A program made the translations under genes and the position numbers. The notes under the pieces are model-generated. The model searched no databases and was not told the DNA's origin. It worked only from the letters and a program-made list of their open reading frames with translations. From positions 310,001-374,000 of the forward strand of contig NZ_CAXUSG020000001.1 in NCBI RefSeq assembly GCF_964253915.1: a stretch of DNA of 64,000 nucleotides. The letters run 5' to 3'. The DNA is from Metarhizobium sp964253915 (GTDB lineage: Bacteria > Pseudomonadota > Alphaproteobacteria > Rhizobiales > Rhizobiaceae). Of this stretch, positions 54,721 to 63,216 are shown piece by piece (position 1 is the stretch's first letter; each line of letters starts with the position of its first letter).

Positions 54721-56115
54721 ATGGATGTGACGATGGGTGCAGGCGTGAATGGTGCGGTGTCCTTCTGGTATGCCGATATCGGTGGGGTGCCGGGTTACCG
54801 TGCGCCCTTGCCGGGTGACCGCGATGCGGATGTCTGCATCGTTGGCGCGGGTTATACCGGCCTCTGGACTGCCTACTATCTCCGCAAGGCGGACCCGGCA
54901 CTTCGCATCGTCATCGTCGAGAAGGAGTTTGCCGGGTACGGCGCCTCCGGCCGCAATGGCGGCTGGCTTTCGGGCGATTTCGGCTGGTCGCGCGAGCGTT
55001 ACATGGCGACGTCGTCGCGTGGCGCCGTCATTGCCATGGAAAAGGCGATGGCCGGCACCGTCAACGAGGTTGTCGCCGTCACCGAGGCGGAGGGCATCGA
55101 CGCCGACATCGTGCGCACCGGCAACCTGCAGGTCGCGACGAACAAGGCACAGCTCGAACGCCTCGAGGCATACTATCGGAATTTTGCAGCGTGGGAGAAC
55201 GGCAAGAGCGTCGATTGGCTCGACGCCGGCGAAACGCGGCGCACCGTCAACGTCCACAATGCCATGGGTGGGGTGATGAAACATGGCGTCGCCCGTGTCC
55301 AGCCCGCCAAGCTGGTGCGAGGGCTGGCGGCGACCGTGGAACGGCTGGGCGTGCCCATCTATGAGCAGACGGCGGTCACCGCGATTTCCAAGGGGCGCGT
55401 GGACACGGCGCGGGGCACCGTCCGGGCGCCGATCATCATCCGCGCCACGGAAGGGTTTACCGCCGGCATCGCCGGCCACAGGCGGCTCTGGCTGCCGCTC
55501 AACAGCGCGCTCATCGTCACCGAACCGTTGCCGGAAGCGCTCTGGCAGGAGATCGGCTGGCAGGGGCGGGAACTGCTCGGCGACATGGCGCATGCCTATT
55601 GTTATGCGCAACGCACCCGCGAGGGCCGTATTGCCATGGGTGGCCGCGGCGTTCCTTATCGTTTCGGTTCCCGCACGGATGTTCGCGGGCAGACGCAGGC
55701 TGCGACCATCGAGCAACTGCGTGCCATTCTCTACAAGCTGTTTCCGCAGACCAAGGGGCTGCGTATCGACCATGCCTGGTGCGGCACGCTCGGCGTTCCG
55801 CGCGACTGGTGCACGACGGCGGGGCTGGATCGGGAAACCGGCATCGGCTGGGCCGGCGGTTATGTCGGTCTCGGCGTCGGGTCGTCCAATCTCTCCGGCC
55901 GCACCCTCTGCGACCTGGTGCTTGGCCGCGACACGGAACTGACGGCTCTGCCATGGGTCAATCGTTCCGTGCGCAAGTGGGAGCCGGAGCCGTTGCGCTG
56001 GCTCGGCGTCCACTCCATGTATCAGCTTTATCGTATCGCCGATGAACGCGAGGCTGCGGGCCTGCCGCATAGCTCGCGGCTCGCCGCTTTTGCCGACCGG
56101 CTGACTGGCCATTGA
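54721..56115 (+). CDS. FAD-dependent amine/amino-acid oxidase (DAO family, PuuB-like)
   Basis: Flavoenzyme with FAD motif DADVCIVGAGYTGLWTAYYLRKA and EKEFAGYGASGRNGGWLSGDF, the GRNGG signature of gamma-glutamylputrescine oxidase-like DAO enzymes, and a C-terminal closing block GWAGGYVGLGVGSSNLSGRTLCDL. About 464 residues from ATG 54721; ATG 54733 is also possible. Probably oxidises an amine or amino-acid derivative. It is followed by a cupin gene 21 bp later, a recurrent pairing. Confidence 0.85.
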   Translation: MDVTMGAGVNGAVSFWYADIGGVPGYRAPLPGDRDADVCIVGAGYTGLWTAYYLRKADPALRIVIVEKEFAGYGASGRNGGWLSGDFGWSRERYMATSSRGAVIAMEKAMAGTVNEVVAVTEAEGIDADIVRTGNLQVATNKAQLERLEAYYRNFAAWENGKSVDWLDAGETRRTVNVHNAMGGVMKHGVARVQPAKLVRGLAATVERLGVPIYEQTAVTAISKGRVDTARGTVRAPIIIRATEGFTAGIAGHRRLWLPLNSALIVTEPLPEALWQEIGWQGRELLGDMAHAYCYAQRTREGRIAMGGRGVPYRFGSRTDVRGQTQAATIEQLRAILYKLFPQTKGLRIDHAWCGTLGVPRDWCTTAGLDRETGIGWAGGYVGLGVGSSNLSGRTLCDLVLGRDTELTALPWVNRSVRKWEPEPLRWLGVHSMYQLYRIADEREAAGLPHSSRLAAFADRLTGH

Positions 56116-56136
56116 TCTCTTTTCAAGGATAACAGG

Positions 56137-56493
56137 ATGATTGATTTTCTGACTTTTGCCCATCTCGCCGACATCGATCTGGGCGAGCTTGCGCCCAAGC
56201 CGACCTCCTTCGAGGGCAACCAGCGCGAAGCCGCCAAGGATCTCTGGGCTTCGGAGGATGGACGTGTCGAGATTGGCGTGTGGGAATGCACGCCGGGCCG
56301 CTTCACCGCCTCGCGCGACAACAATTCGGAAATCTGCCACATCGTCTCCGGCCGTGTATCCCTGCACGGGGCCGACGGGCGGACGCAGGAAGTCGGTCCG
56401 GGCGAGCTTCTGGTTTTGCCGCTCGGCTGGAAGGGTGAATGGACCATCCACGAGCACACACGCAAGCTGTATGTTCTGCACCACAAGGGGTAA
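56137..56493 (+). CDS. Cupin-domain protein (DUF861/cupin_3 type)
   Basis: A 118-residue single beta-barrel. SEICHIVSGRVSLHGADGRTQEVGPGELLVLPLGWKGEWTIHE is the cupin_3 core, typical of ethanolamine-utilisation-like and amine-oxidase-associated cupins. Metal ligands are reduced relative to classic cupins. It is in an operon with the preceding flavoenzyme and may handle its product or act as a sensor; this is inference from context. Confidence 0.82.
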   Translation: MIDFLTFAHLADIDLGELAPKPTSFEGNQREAAKDLWASEDGRVEIGVWECTPGRFTASRDNNSEICHIVSGRVSLHGADGRTQEVGPGELLVLPLGWKGEWTIHEHTRKLYVLHHKG

Positions 56494-56499
56494 GTCGGT

Positions 56500-56958
56500 T
56501 TACTGGCTGACGTCGACCCACTCGGCGCCGGTCAGTTCCGCCATGCGTTCGGGCGTGATCCGCACGGCGGCGTTGGTCGCGCCCGCCGCCGGCACGACGA
56601 TGTCATAGGCCTTCAGGGAGACGTCGCAATAGACGGGCAGGGGTTGCGGCAGGCCGAAAGGGCAAACGCCGCCGACCGGATGGCTGGTGGCCTTGACCAC
56701 GTCTTCGGCATCGAGCATGCGCGGCTTGCCGCCCAGCGCGTCGCGGGATTTCTTGTTGTCGAGCCGCGCCATTCCGCCGAGCACGACGAGAACGGTGCGG
56801 TCGCCGATACGCAGGCAGATGGTCTTGGCGATCTGCGCCGGCTCGACGCCATGGGCTTCGGCAGCCAGCGCGACCGTTGCCGAGCTGGCTTCGGTGACAA
56901 TGACGGAGATGCTGGGATCGTGCTCCTGGAAAAAGGAGCGGACGGATTCGAGGCTCAT
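56500..56958 (-). CDS. YbaK/EbsC-family aminoacyl-tRNA deacylase
   Basis: A 152-residue trans-editing protein related to YbaK and ProX. It has the conserved Lys in AKTICLRIGDRTVLVVLGG and GGVCPFGLPQPLPVYCD, the substrate-pocket motif. It hydrolyses mischarged Cys- or Ala-tRNA-Pro type products. From ATG 56958; a longer upstream frame lacks similarity. Convergent with the cupin gene. Confidence 0.88.
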   Translation of the reverse strand: MSLESVRSFFQEHDPSISVIVTEASSATVALAAEAHGVEPAQIAKTICLRIGDRTVLVVLGGMARLDNKKSRDALGGKPRMLDAEDVVKATSHPVGGVCPFGLPQPLPVYCDVSLKAYDIVVPAAGATNAAVRITPERMAELTGAEWVDVSQ

Positions 56959-57082
56959 GGTCGAATCAATAAAGGTGGAAATTTCCGGTTTCAAGCTCCA
57001 AGAAAAAGCCATGCATATTTTGCAATGCTGCGCTGCAATGTAGTGACTATTTTTTAATCCATTATCGTGTATAGTCACATCA

Positions 57083-57199
57083 TCGAAGCGGCGCACTCCT
57101 CCTCCCAGTGCCGCTCGATAGGGCTGACGACACCTCCTCCTCCCAGTTGTCAGCCAGGTTTAAGAGCCCGGCGCATCCTCCTCCCGCGCCGGGCTTTTA
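57083..57199 (+). ncRNA. Trans-acting small RNA of the alpha-r14/NfeR1 (anti-Shine-Dalgarno loop) type
   Basis: Three consecutive hairpins each expose CCTCCTCCC in the loop: first (57088-57114) with arms GCGG..CACT/AGTG..CCGC; second (57122-57154) with arms GGCTGAC/GTCAGCC; third (57164-57195) with arms AGCCCGGCGC/GCGCCGGGCT followed by TTTT as terminator. The repeated CCUCCUCCC is complementary to ribosome binding sites and defines the rhizobial alpha-r14 family (NfeR1 in Sinorhizobium), which represses many transporter mRNAs. A TATAGT box lies at 57070-57075. The exact 5' end is estimated. Confidence 0.85.
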
Positions 57200-57319
57200 C
57201 GTTTCTGGCTTTTTTTGCCGGTTTTCCCTTCTTTCCCATGCGAATTTAAACCGTGCGATTTGTTTTCGCGGTGTTACGATGCTGGTCTTCGTTCGGTTTC
57301 GTTTCCGGAAGGGTCGCGC

Positions 57320-58561
57320 ATGTTTCCGCTTTCCCACATGATGAAGTCATTCATTCGTAAAGGTCGGTTGAATGTGGTCGACGCCGATGGCAGGAGGCAT
57401 GTGTTTTCGGGAGGCCCCGGACCGGAGGTCACCATGCGGCTGACCGACAGGAAACTCTATCGAAGCCTGGTCTTCAATTCCGAGCTTGCTGCGGGCGAGG
57501 CCTATATGAACGGTACGCTGCGCTTCGAGGAGGGCTCGACGCTTCGCGATTTCCTGCAGCTCTTTTCGATCAACCGCCTGTCGCTCGGCTCCTATCCGAT
57601 CCAGAAGGTGTTGCGGGCGATCAAGATGCGGTTCCGCAAGCGGCAGCAGTCGAACCGCAAGGGGCAGGCGCAGCAGAACGTCGCCCACCACTACGATCTC
57701 GGCAATGCTTTCTACAAGCTGTTCCTCGATGAGAACATGCTCTACTCCTGCGCCTATTTCCGCGAGCCGGGCGAGACGCTGGAGCAGGCACAGCGCAACA
57801 AGCTGCGGCTTCTGGCAGCAAAGCTCGGTCTCAGGCCCGGCATGAAAGTGCTGGATATCGGCTGCGGCTGGGGTGATCTGGCGATGTATCTTGCAGCCCT
57901 CGAAAATGTCGAGGTGCTGGGTGTCACGCTCTCCAAGGAGCAGCAGGCGCTGGCAACCGAGCGGGCCAGGGCGGCAGGCCTGTCCGACCGGGTCAAATTC
58001 GAGCTTCGCGATTACCGCGATGTCACCGGCCCCTTCGACCGTATCGTCTCCGTCGGCATGTTCGAGCATGTCGGCGTGCATCACTACGACGAGTTCTTCA
58101 AGAAGCTGAACGCCTTGATGCCGGATGACAGCGTGGCGGTGCTGCACTCCATCGGCCATATGAGCCCGCCCGGCATGGCGAGCGCATGGCTGCGCAAGTA
58201 CATATTTCCGGGCGCCTATTCACCGGCTTTGTCCGAAGTGTTTTCGGTGGTGGAGCAGAACAGCCTCTGGGTCACCGATCTCGAATTCCTGCGCGTGCAC
58301 TACGCCACGACGCTTGCCCATTGGGGCGAGCGCTTCGAGAACAATCGCGACAAGGTCGTGGCCATGTATGACGAGCGGTTTGCGCGCATGTGGGAGTTTT
58401 ATCTGATCAGCGCGGAAATGATGTTCCGCACCGGCAGCCAGCTCGTCTTTCACATGCAGCTTTCTCGCTCGCGGGATGCGGCGCCGATCGTGCGGGATTA
58501 CATCACCGACCGGCAGCGCGATTACATCGAGCGTGAGAAGGGTCTCAATCTATCGGTCTAG
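57320..58561 (+). CDS. cfa: Cyclopropane-fatty-acyl-phospholipid synthase family protein
   Basis: SAM-dependent enzyme that adds a methylene bridge to unsaturated acyl chains of membrane lipids. The SAM motif is VLDIGCGWGDLAMYLA (near residues 179-194), with NVAHHYDLGNAFYKLFLDENMLYSCAYF and SVGMFEHVGVHHYDEFF typical of CfaS. GGAAGGG precedes ATG 57320; 413 residues. The TAG stop is formed at the edge of the following intergenic repeat. Confidence 0.92.
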   Translation: MFPLSHMMKSFIRKGRLNVVDADGRRHVFSGGPGPEVTMRLTDRKLYRSLVFNSELAAGEAYMNGTLRFEEGSTLRDFLQLFSINRLSLGSYPIQKVLRAIKMRFRKRQQSNRKGQAQQNVAHHYDLGNAFYKLFLDENMLYSCAYFREPGETLEQAQRNKLRLLAAKLGLRPGMKVLDIGCGWGDLAMYLAALENVEVLGVTLSKEQQALATERARAAGLSDRVKFELRDYRDVTGPFDRIVSVGMFEHVGVHHYDEFFKKLNALMPDDSVAVLHSIGHMSPPGMASAWLRKYIFPGAYSPALSEVFSVVEQNSLWVTDLEFLRVHYATTLAHWGERFENNRDKVVAMYDERFARMWEFYLISAEMMFRTGSQLVFHMQLSRSRDAAPIVRDYITDRQRDYIEREKGLNLSV

Positions 58562-58661
58562 AGCAATTCCAGCAAAAGTGCGGAGCGGTTTTGCGTCCGG
58601 AATTGCGTAGAAACAAAGAGATAGAGTGTTTTCGCGTTTCAGAGAAAGGCGGAAATGCTCT
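58560..58661. repeat. RIME-like rhizobial intergenic element, copy 2
   Basis: A 102-bp element, the same length as the copy at 9317, beginning AGAGCAATTCC and ending AAATGCTCT, with CAATTCC/GGAATTG forming an internal inverted repeat. Its right end runs a couple of bases into the stop region of the convergent DUF1428 gene. Confidence 0.78.
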
Positions 58662-59013
58662 AAAGATCCAGGAAAGACTGGAAGCCGCCATAGATCATGC
58701 GTTTGCCGTCGAAGGGCATTTCCCATTTTTCGCTGTCCAGGCGCGGGTCGGCCATGACCTTCTTGTTGATGTCGTCGCGCGCTTCCCGCGAGGCGTAGGT
58801 GATCCAGGAGAAGACGACGATTTCGTCTTCCTTGCAGAGCACCGCCCGCGGAAAAGACGTCAGTTCGCCATAGGGCACATCGTCGGCCAGGCACTCGACA
58901 TAGGACAGGGCGCCATGTTCGCGCCAGACATTGCCGGCGACGCGGGCCATCTCCTTGTAGCTGTCCAGTTTCGCCTTCGGAACCGCGAGAATGAAACCAT
59001 CGACATAAGGCAT
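58660..59013 (-). CDS. DUF1428 family protein
   Basis: A 117-residue protein that matches DUF1428 throughout: MPYVDGFILAVPKAKLDSYKEMA, HGALSYVECLADDVP, VVFSWITYASREARDDINKKVMADPRL and a C-terminal KRMIYGGFQSFLDL. It is a dimeric alpha/beta-barrel (NIPSNAP/YbaA-like) fold of unknown function. AGAGGAG precedes the ATG at 59013. Confidence 0.88.
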   Translation of the reverse strand: MPYVDGFILAVPKAKLDSYKEMARVAGNVWREHGALSYVECLADDVPYGELTSFPRAVLCKEDEIVVFSWITYASREARDDINKKVMADPRLDSEKWEMPFDGKRMIYGGFQSFLDL

Positions 59014-59123
59014 GTTCGTCTCCTCTTCCTTCTGTTTGAACATAGGACGGAGATGGCGCCTGTCCGCCGACATCAAGGGCAAAATTTTTATCGGGGGAGT
59101 GTTTTACGGTGCCGGTCGCGTGT

Positions 59124-59813
59124 TCAGGCTTCGAGGGAAGCTGCGAGGGGAGCGGGGCGCTGCACACTGTAAGCCCGCAGGAACGTCCGCACGGCATGTC
59201 GTGCCGTCCGCTCCAGAAGTTCGTCGGAGGGCGTTTCTCCGAAAAGCACGGTCATCTGCAGGTCGGCATTGACGAGCGCCAGGAACTGCCGGGCCGCAAG
59301 ATCGAGGTCATCGATCACAAGCACGCCCTTGTGCGCCAGCCGTGAAAACAAAGCGGCAAGCGCCGAGCCCACCTTGCCCGGCCCATGCTGCCGCCAACTC
59401 TCGAACAAATGCGGGTAGCGCTCGCCCTCGGAATAGACCAGCTTGCGCAGAAACTTGCCGTCGTGATTGCACAGGCAGCTCTGGTTGAGCCGGACGGCAA
59501 AGGTCGTCAGCTCGTTTTCCAGGTTGTCGGCGGTGTCGGGAAAGGTGGCGAGCACGGAAAACAAGGCCGCATTGCTGCGGTCCATGACGTCTTCGACGAC
59601 GGCGGTAAACAGGGTTCCCTTTTCGCGGTAATGATTGTAGATTGTCTGCCGTGACACGCAGGCCTCGGCGGCAATCTCGTCGATGCTCGCGCCGGAAAAT
59701 CCCTCCCGACAAAACACTTCCGCCGCAGCCTCCAGAATGGAGAGGCGCTTGGCGCATTGGCCGCGCTGAACCGGGCGACCGGCCTTCGACGGCTTGTCAT
59801 CGTGTCTTTTCAT
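59124..59813 (-). CDS. TetR-family regulator
   Basis: A 229-residue repressor with N-terminal helix-turn-helix (ILEAAAEVFCREGFSGASIDEIAAEACVSRQTIYNHYREKGTLF) and a ligand-binding helical domain of AcrR C-terminal type. It is divergent from the MFS exporter gene and likely represses it and itself through the tandem palindromes in between. Confidence 0.88.
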   Translation of the reverse strand: MKRHDDKPSKAGRPVQRGQCAKRLSILEAAAEVFCREGFSGASIDEIAAEACVSRQTIYNHYREKGTLFTAVVEDVMDRSNAALFSVLATFPDTADNLENELTTFAVRLNQSCLCNHDGKFLRKLVYSEGERYPHLFESWRQHGPGKVGSALAALFSRLAHKGVLVIDDLDLAARQFLALVNADLQMTVLFGETPSDELLERTARHAVRTFLRAYSVQRPAPLAASLEA

Positions 59814-59840
59814 TATGCCAAGATAATGCGCCTTGACGTT

Positions 59841-59876
59841 TTAGACAATACTGTCTAATTTGACATCACTGTCCAA
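59841..59876. promoter_or_regulatory. Tandem TetR operators
   Basis: Two abutting 18-bp dyads: TTAGACAATACTGTCTAA (59841-59858, perfect 7-bp arms) and TTTGACATCACTGTCCAA (59859-59876, imperfect). They lie between the divergent TetR and MFS genes. Confidence 0.7.
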
Positions 59877-60021
59877 GTTTATGGACGATCTGTTTTGCCG
59901 TGATTGGGTGCAGCTTCCCCGGCTGCGTGGTCGCCGCGAATTCACATTCATTGAACCTCTGAAGACGTTTGCGCCGGCGAAACCTTCGTTTCCGGTTTGC
60001 ATTTTTCGGAAAGACATCATC

Positions 60022-61227
60022 ATGACGACTTCATTCTTTCGCGTGGCGCTGATCCTTGGCCTCTTGTCGGCCATCGGGCCTTTCGCCATCGACATGTATC
60101 TGCCGGCCCTGCCGACCATCGGTGCGGACCTGAATGCCGACCACGGTGTCGTTCAACTCAGCCTGCTGTTTTTCTTCATTCCTTTCGCCATTTCGCAGCT
60201 TCTGTATGGTCCGCTGTCGGACATGTGGGGCCGCAAGCCGCCGCTTTACTTCGGCATCGGCCTGTTTGCGCTGGCCAGCATCGGCTGCGCGCTGGCAACC
60301 GATATCGAAACGCTGATCGCTTTCCGCTTCCTCCAGGGCATCGGCGGGGCGGCCGGCATGGTCATTCCGCGCGCCATCGTCCGCGACATGCATACCGGCG
60401 TACAGGCTGCCCGTCTGATGTCGCTGCTGATGTTGGTGTTCAGCGTTTCGCCGATCCTGGCGCCGCTGACCGGCAGTGCCGTGATCGAATTCTACGGCTG
60501 GCGCGGCGTGTTCTGGGCGGTGATGATCGCTGCCTTCATCGGCCTGATCCTGCTCTCGACGCAGCTTCAGGAAACCCGGCTGAAAGAACACCGGGCCGAA
60601 AGCGGCCTCGGTACGGCACTTGCCGCCTACCGCCTGCTGATGAAGGATCGCAACTTCCTGACGCTCACTTTCATCGGCGGCCTCGGCATTTCGAGCTTCC
60701 TCGTCTACCTCGCCAACTCGCCCTTCGTGCTCATCGAGCATTACGGCCTGACGCCGACGCAATACAGCATCGCCTTCTCGGTCAACGCCGTGTCGTTCTT
60801 CACCGTGTCGCAGATGACCGGTTATCTCGGCGAGCGTTTCGGCCTCGTCCGCGTCATGCGCATCGCCGTCTGCGGATATGCGTTGACGATGCTGGCCATG
60901 CTTGTCGTCATGGGCCTTGGCATGAACCAGTTGCCGGTGCTGGCGACCTTCCTGTTCGTCGGCTACGGTTTCCTCGGCCTCGTCATCCCGACGACCTCGG
61001 TGCTGGCGCTGGAAGAACACGGCGCCATTGCCGGCACGGCCTCGGCGCTGATGGGCACGCTGCATTTCGTCACGGCCGCTGTCGCCATGGTCATCGCAAG
61101 CCTGTTCTTCGACGGCACGGCCCTGCCGATGGTGGCTGGCATCGCGCTGTGCGCGATTGCGGCCTTCGTCGTCACACAGGTGACGATGGGCCGGCGCCGT
61201 ATGGCGGTGGAAGCCGCTGCTGAATAA
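60022..61227 (+). CDS. Bcr/CflA-family MFS drug exporter
   Basis: A 401-residue transporter with 12 hydrophobic segments. The start LILGLLSAIGPFAIDMYLPALPTI and the loop GPLSDMWGRKPP are the Bcr/CflA signature (sub-family of DHA1 antiporters for bicyclomycin, chloramphenicol and sulfonamides). From ATG 60022; longer upstream starts overlap the operator region. Under probable TetR control. Confidence 0.9.
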   Translation: MTTSFFRVALILGLLSAIGPFAIDMYLPALPTIGADLNADHGVVQLSLLFFFIPFAISQLLYGPLSDMWGRKPPLYFGIGLFALASIGCALATDIETLIAFRFLQGIGGAAGMVIPRAIVRDMHTGVQAARLMSLLMLVFSVSPILAPLTGSAVIEFYGWRGVFWAVMIAAFIGLILLSTQLQETRLKEHRAESGLGTALAAYRLLMKDRNFLTLTFIGGLGISSFLVYLANSPFVLIEHYGLTPTQYSIAFSVNAVSFFTVSQMTGYLGERFGLVRVMRIAVCGYALTMLAMLVVMGLGMNQLPVLATFLFVGYGFLGLVIPTTSVLALEEHGAIAGTASALMGTLHFVTAAVAMVIASLFFDGTALPMVAGIALCAIAAFVVTQVTMGRRRMAVEAAAE

Positions 61228-61251
61228 GTCTTTCCTCTTCCCCGAAAAGCA

Positions 61252-61285
61252 CAGGCCCGGATCAAAAATCCGGGCCTGTTTTTTT
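61252..61285 (+). terminator. Rho-independent terminator after the MFS gene
   Basis: CAGGCCCGGAT/ATCCGGGCCTG stem with loop CAAAA and a run of seven T residues. Confidence 0.9.
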
Positions 61286-61331
61286 GCCTGAGACACGGAC
61301 CTGCGACCTTCGTTTATTTGACAAAGTGCAT

Positions 61332-61383
61332 CTTTCGATTTACGACTGACGAAAATTGAAATTCGTCAGTCGTAAATCGAAAG
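61332..61383. promoter_or_regulatory. Long perfect inverted repeat upstream of the second TetR gene
   Basis: Arms of 22 bp at 61332-61353 and 61362-61383 are exact reverse complements, with an 8-bp centre AATTGAAA. The left arm starts 8 bp after a TTGACA (61318-61323), so the repeat covers the -10 and start region, and its right arm ends 9 bp before the ATG. It probably serves as the operator for the adjacent TetR protein, and in RNA would form a hairpin over the ribosome site. Confidence 0.7.
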
Positions 61384-61392
61384 ACGCCAATC

Positions 61393-61995
61393 ATGACAGA
61401 AATCATCGAACAGGACATTTCGCGCCAGGAAAACGTCACCCGGATTCTGGATGCCGCCGAGCGGCTTTTCCGGCACTACGGTTATACCAAGACGAACGTG
61501 GCGGATATTGCGCGCGACCTCGGCATGTCCCCGGCCAACATCTACCGTTTCTTCGCCTCGAAGATGGAAATCCATCAGGGTATCTGCGGCCGCATGCTCG
61601 CCGCGAGCTATCAGATGGCCTACGACATCTCCAAGCTGCCGCTGAGCGCCAGTGAGCGTTTGCGCCGTTATGTCCATGCCCAATACAAGATGACGCTCGA
61701 AACCATGATGGACGAAGAAAAGGTCCATGAAATGGTCGTCATCGCCATCGAGCGCGACTGGCATGTCATCGAAAAACATGTCGATCGCATACACAGGCTG
61801 ATTGCCGAGGTCATTCGCGAAGGCATCGCCGCCGGCGAATTTGTCGAGCAGGACGCCGAGATGGCGTCGCGCTGTTTCGGTGCGGCGACGGTCACGCTCT
61901 GCCATCCGCAGATGGTGGCGCAGTGTCTCGCGAAGGAAAATCGCGCCACACCCGAAGAACTCATCGAATACGCCATTCGTGCCTTGAAGAAATAA
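61393..61995 (+). CDS. TetR-family regulator of the RND operon
   Basis: A 200-residue repressor. The N-terminal helix-turn-helix is ILDAAERLFRHYGYTKTNVADIARDLGMSPANIYRFFASK, followed by a helical ligand domain of the RND-regulator kind. It is the first gene of the TetR-MFP-RND operon, 70 bp before the periplasmic adaptor gene, and is expected to repress all three. Confidence 0.9.
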   Translation: MTEIIEQDISRQENVTRILDAAERLFRHYGYTKTNVADIARDLGMSPANIYRFFASKMEIHQGICGRMLAASYQMAYDISKLPLSASERLRRYVHAQYKMTLETMMDEEKVHEMVVIAIERDWHVIEKHVDRIHRLIAEVIREGIAAGEFVEQDAEMASRCFGAATVTLCHPQMVAQCLAKENRATPEELIEYAIRALKK

Positions 61996-62065
61996 GGGCG
62001 CGTCCTGCGCCGAAATCCGTTGTTTTCCGTATAAGGAGGGTGGCCCAAGCGCCGCCGGAAGTCTC

Positions 62066-63190
62066 ATGACGATCAGACCTGCTGCTGCTTTTGCCGTCGT
62101 TTCCATGCTTGCCCTGGCCGCCTGCTCCGAGGAGAAGGTCGAGACGAAGGAAATCATCCGCCCGGTCAAGGTGGTGGAAATCTCCGCAACGCAGACGACG
62201 CGTGACCTCGATTACTCCGGCTCCGTGAAGGCACGCACCGAGATGAACCTCGGCTTCCGCGTTGCCGGCAAGATCACCGAGCGCCTGGTCGATGTCGGTG
62301 ATCGCGTCAAGCCGGGCGATGCGCTTGCGCGTGTCGACGCCGTCGATTACGGCCTCTTGGCATCGAGCGCGCAATCGAGCCTCGATGCGGCCGAGCGGCA
62401 GGTGGAGACGACAAAACTGTCGCTCGATCGTGCCGAAAAACTCTTCCGCCAGAACGTTTCGCCGAAATCCCAGCTGGAGCAGGCGCAGCTTGCCTACAAT
62501 CAGGCTGTCGCAACCCGCGATTCCGCCAAATCGGCGCTGGAGCAAGCAAAGAACCAGATCGACTACACCACGCTTTCTGCCGATCGCGACGGCATTGTCG
62601 TTGCCGTCAACGCCGATAGCGGCCAGGTGGTTTCCGCCGGCACGCCTGTCGTCACCGTTGCCGTCGATGGCGAGAAGGAAGTGCAGATCGCCGTGCCGGA
62701 AACAGAGATCGCCCATTTCGAGGCTGGCAAGGCAGTGAAGGCCACCTTCTGGTCGGATGCCGGTCTGGTGCTCGACGGCAAGGTGCGGGAAGTCGCCGGC
62801 AGCGCCGATCAGGCATCGCGTACCTTTGCTGTTCGTGTCAGCCTTTCGGACGACCCGCGCGTGCGCCTCGGCATGACGGCGACGGTCAATGCGTCGGCGC
62901 CAGTTGCGGAAGCCGTCATGACGGTGCCGCTGAGCGCTCTGGCCAAGGATGGCGAAAAATCGCTGGTCTGGATCGTCGACCGCAGCACCGGCACGGTACG
63001 CAGCCGCGAAGTCAAGGTTGCCGGCTTTGCCGGCGACGGTGTGCGCATCGCCGAAGGCCTGAAGGTTGGAGATGCCGTCGTGGCAGCCGGTACACAGTTC
63101 ATGAGCGAAAACCTCAAGGTGAAGCTGGCCGGCACGCATGACGAAGCCGCCTTCGCCGACAAGACCGGTGCGACCGAACTGTTGCGCTAA
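62066..63190 (+). CDS. RND efflux periplasmic adaptor (membrane fusion lipoprotein)
   Basis: A 374-residue HlyD-like adaptor. The N-terminal signal ends in a lipobox LAAC with Cys20 as the lipidated residue. Lipoyl halves (AGKITERLVDVGDRVKPGDALARVD; DGIVVAVNADSGQVVSAGTPV) flank a coiled-coil hairpin (~100-160), then the beta-barrel and membrane-proximal domains. It links the inner-membrane RND pump to an outer-membrane channel, which is not encoded in the visible part. Confidence 0.92.
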   Translation: MTIRPAAAFAVVSMLALAACSEEKVETKEIIRPVKVVEISATQTTRDLDYSGSVKARTEMNLGFRVAGKITERLVDVGDRVKPGDALARVDAVDYGLLASSAQSSLDAAERQVETTKLSLDRAEKLFRQNVSPKSQLEQAQLAYNQAVATRDSAKSALEQAKNQIDYTTLSADRDGIVVAVNADSGQVVSAGTPVVTVAVDGEKEVQIAVPETEIAHFEAGKAVKATFWSDAGLVLDGKVREVAGSADQASRTFAVRVSLSDDPRVRLGMTATVNASAPVAEAVMTVPLSALAKDGEKSLVWIVDRSTGTVRSREVKVAGFAGDGVRIAEGLKVGDAVVAAGTQFMSENLKVKLAGTHDEAAFADKTGATELLR

Positions 63191-63216
63191 CCAATCCCCC
63201 ACGCGGAACCAAGCCG

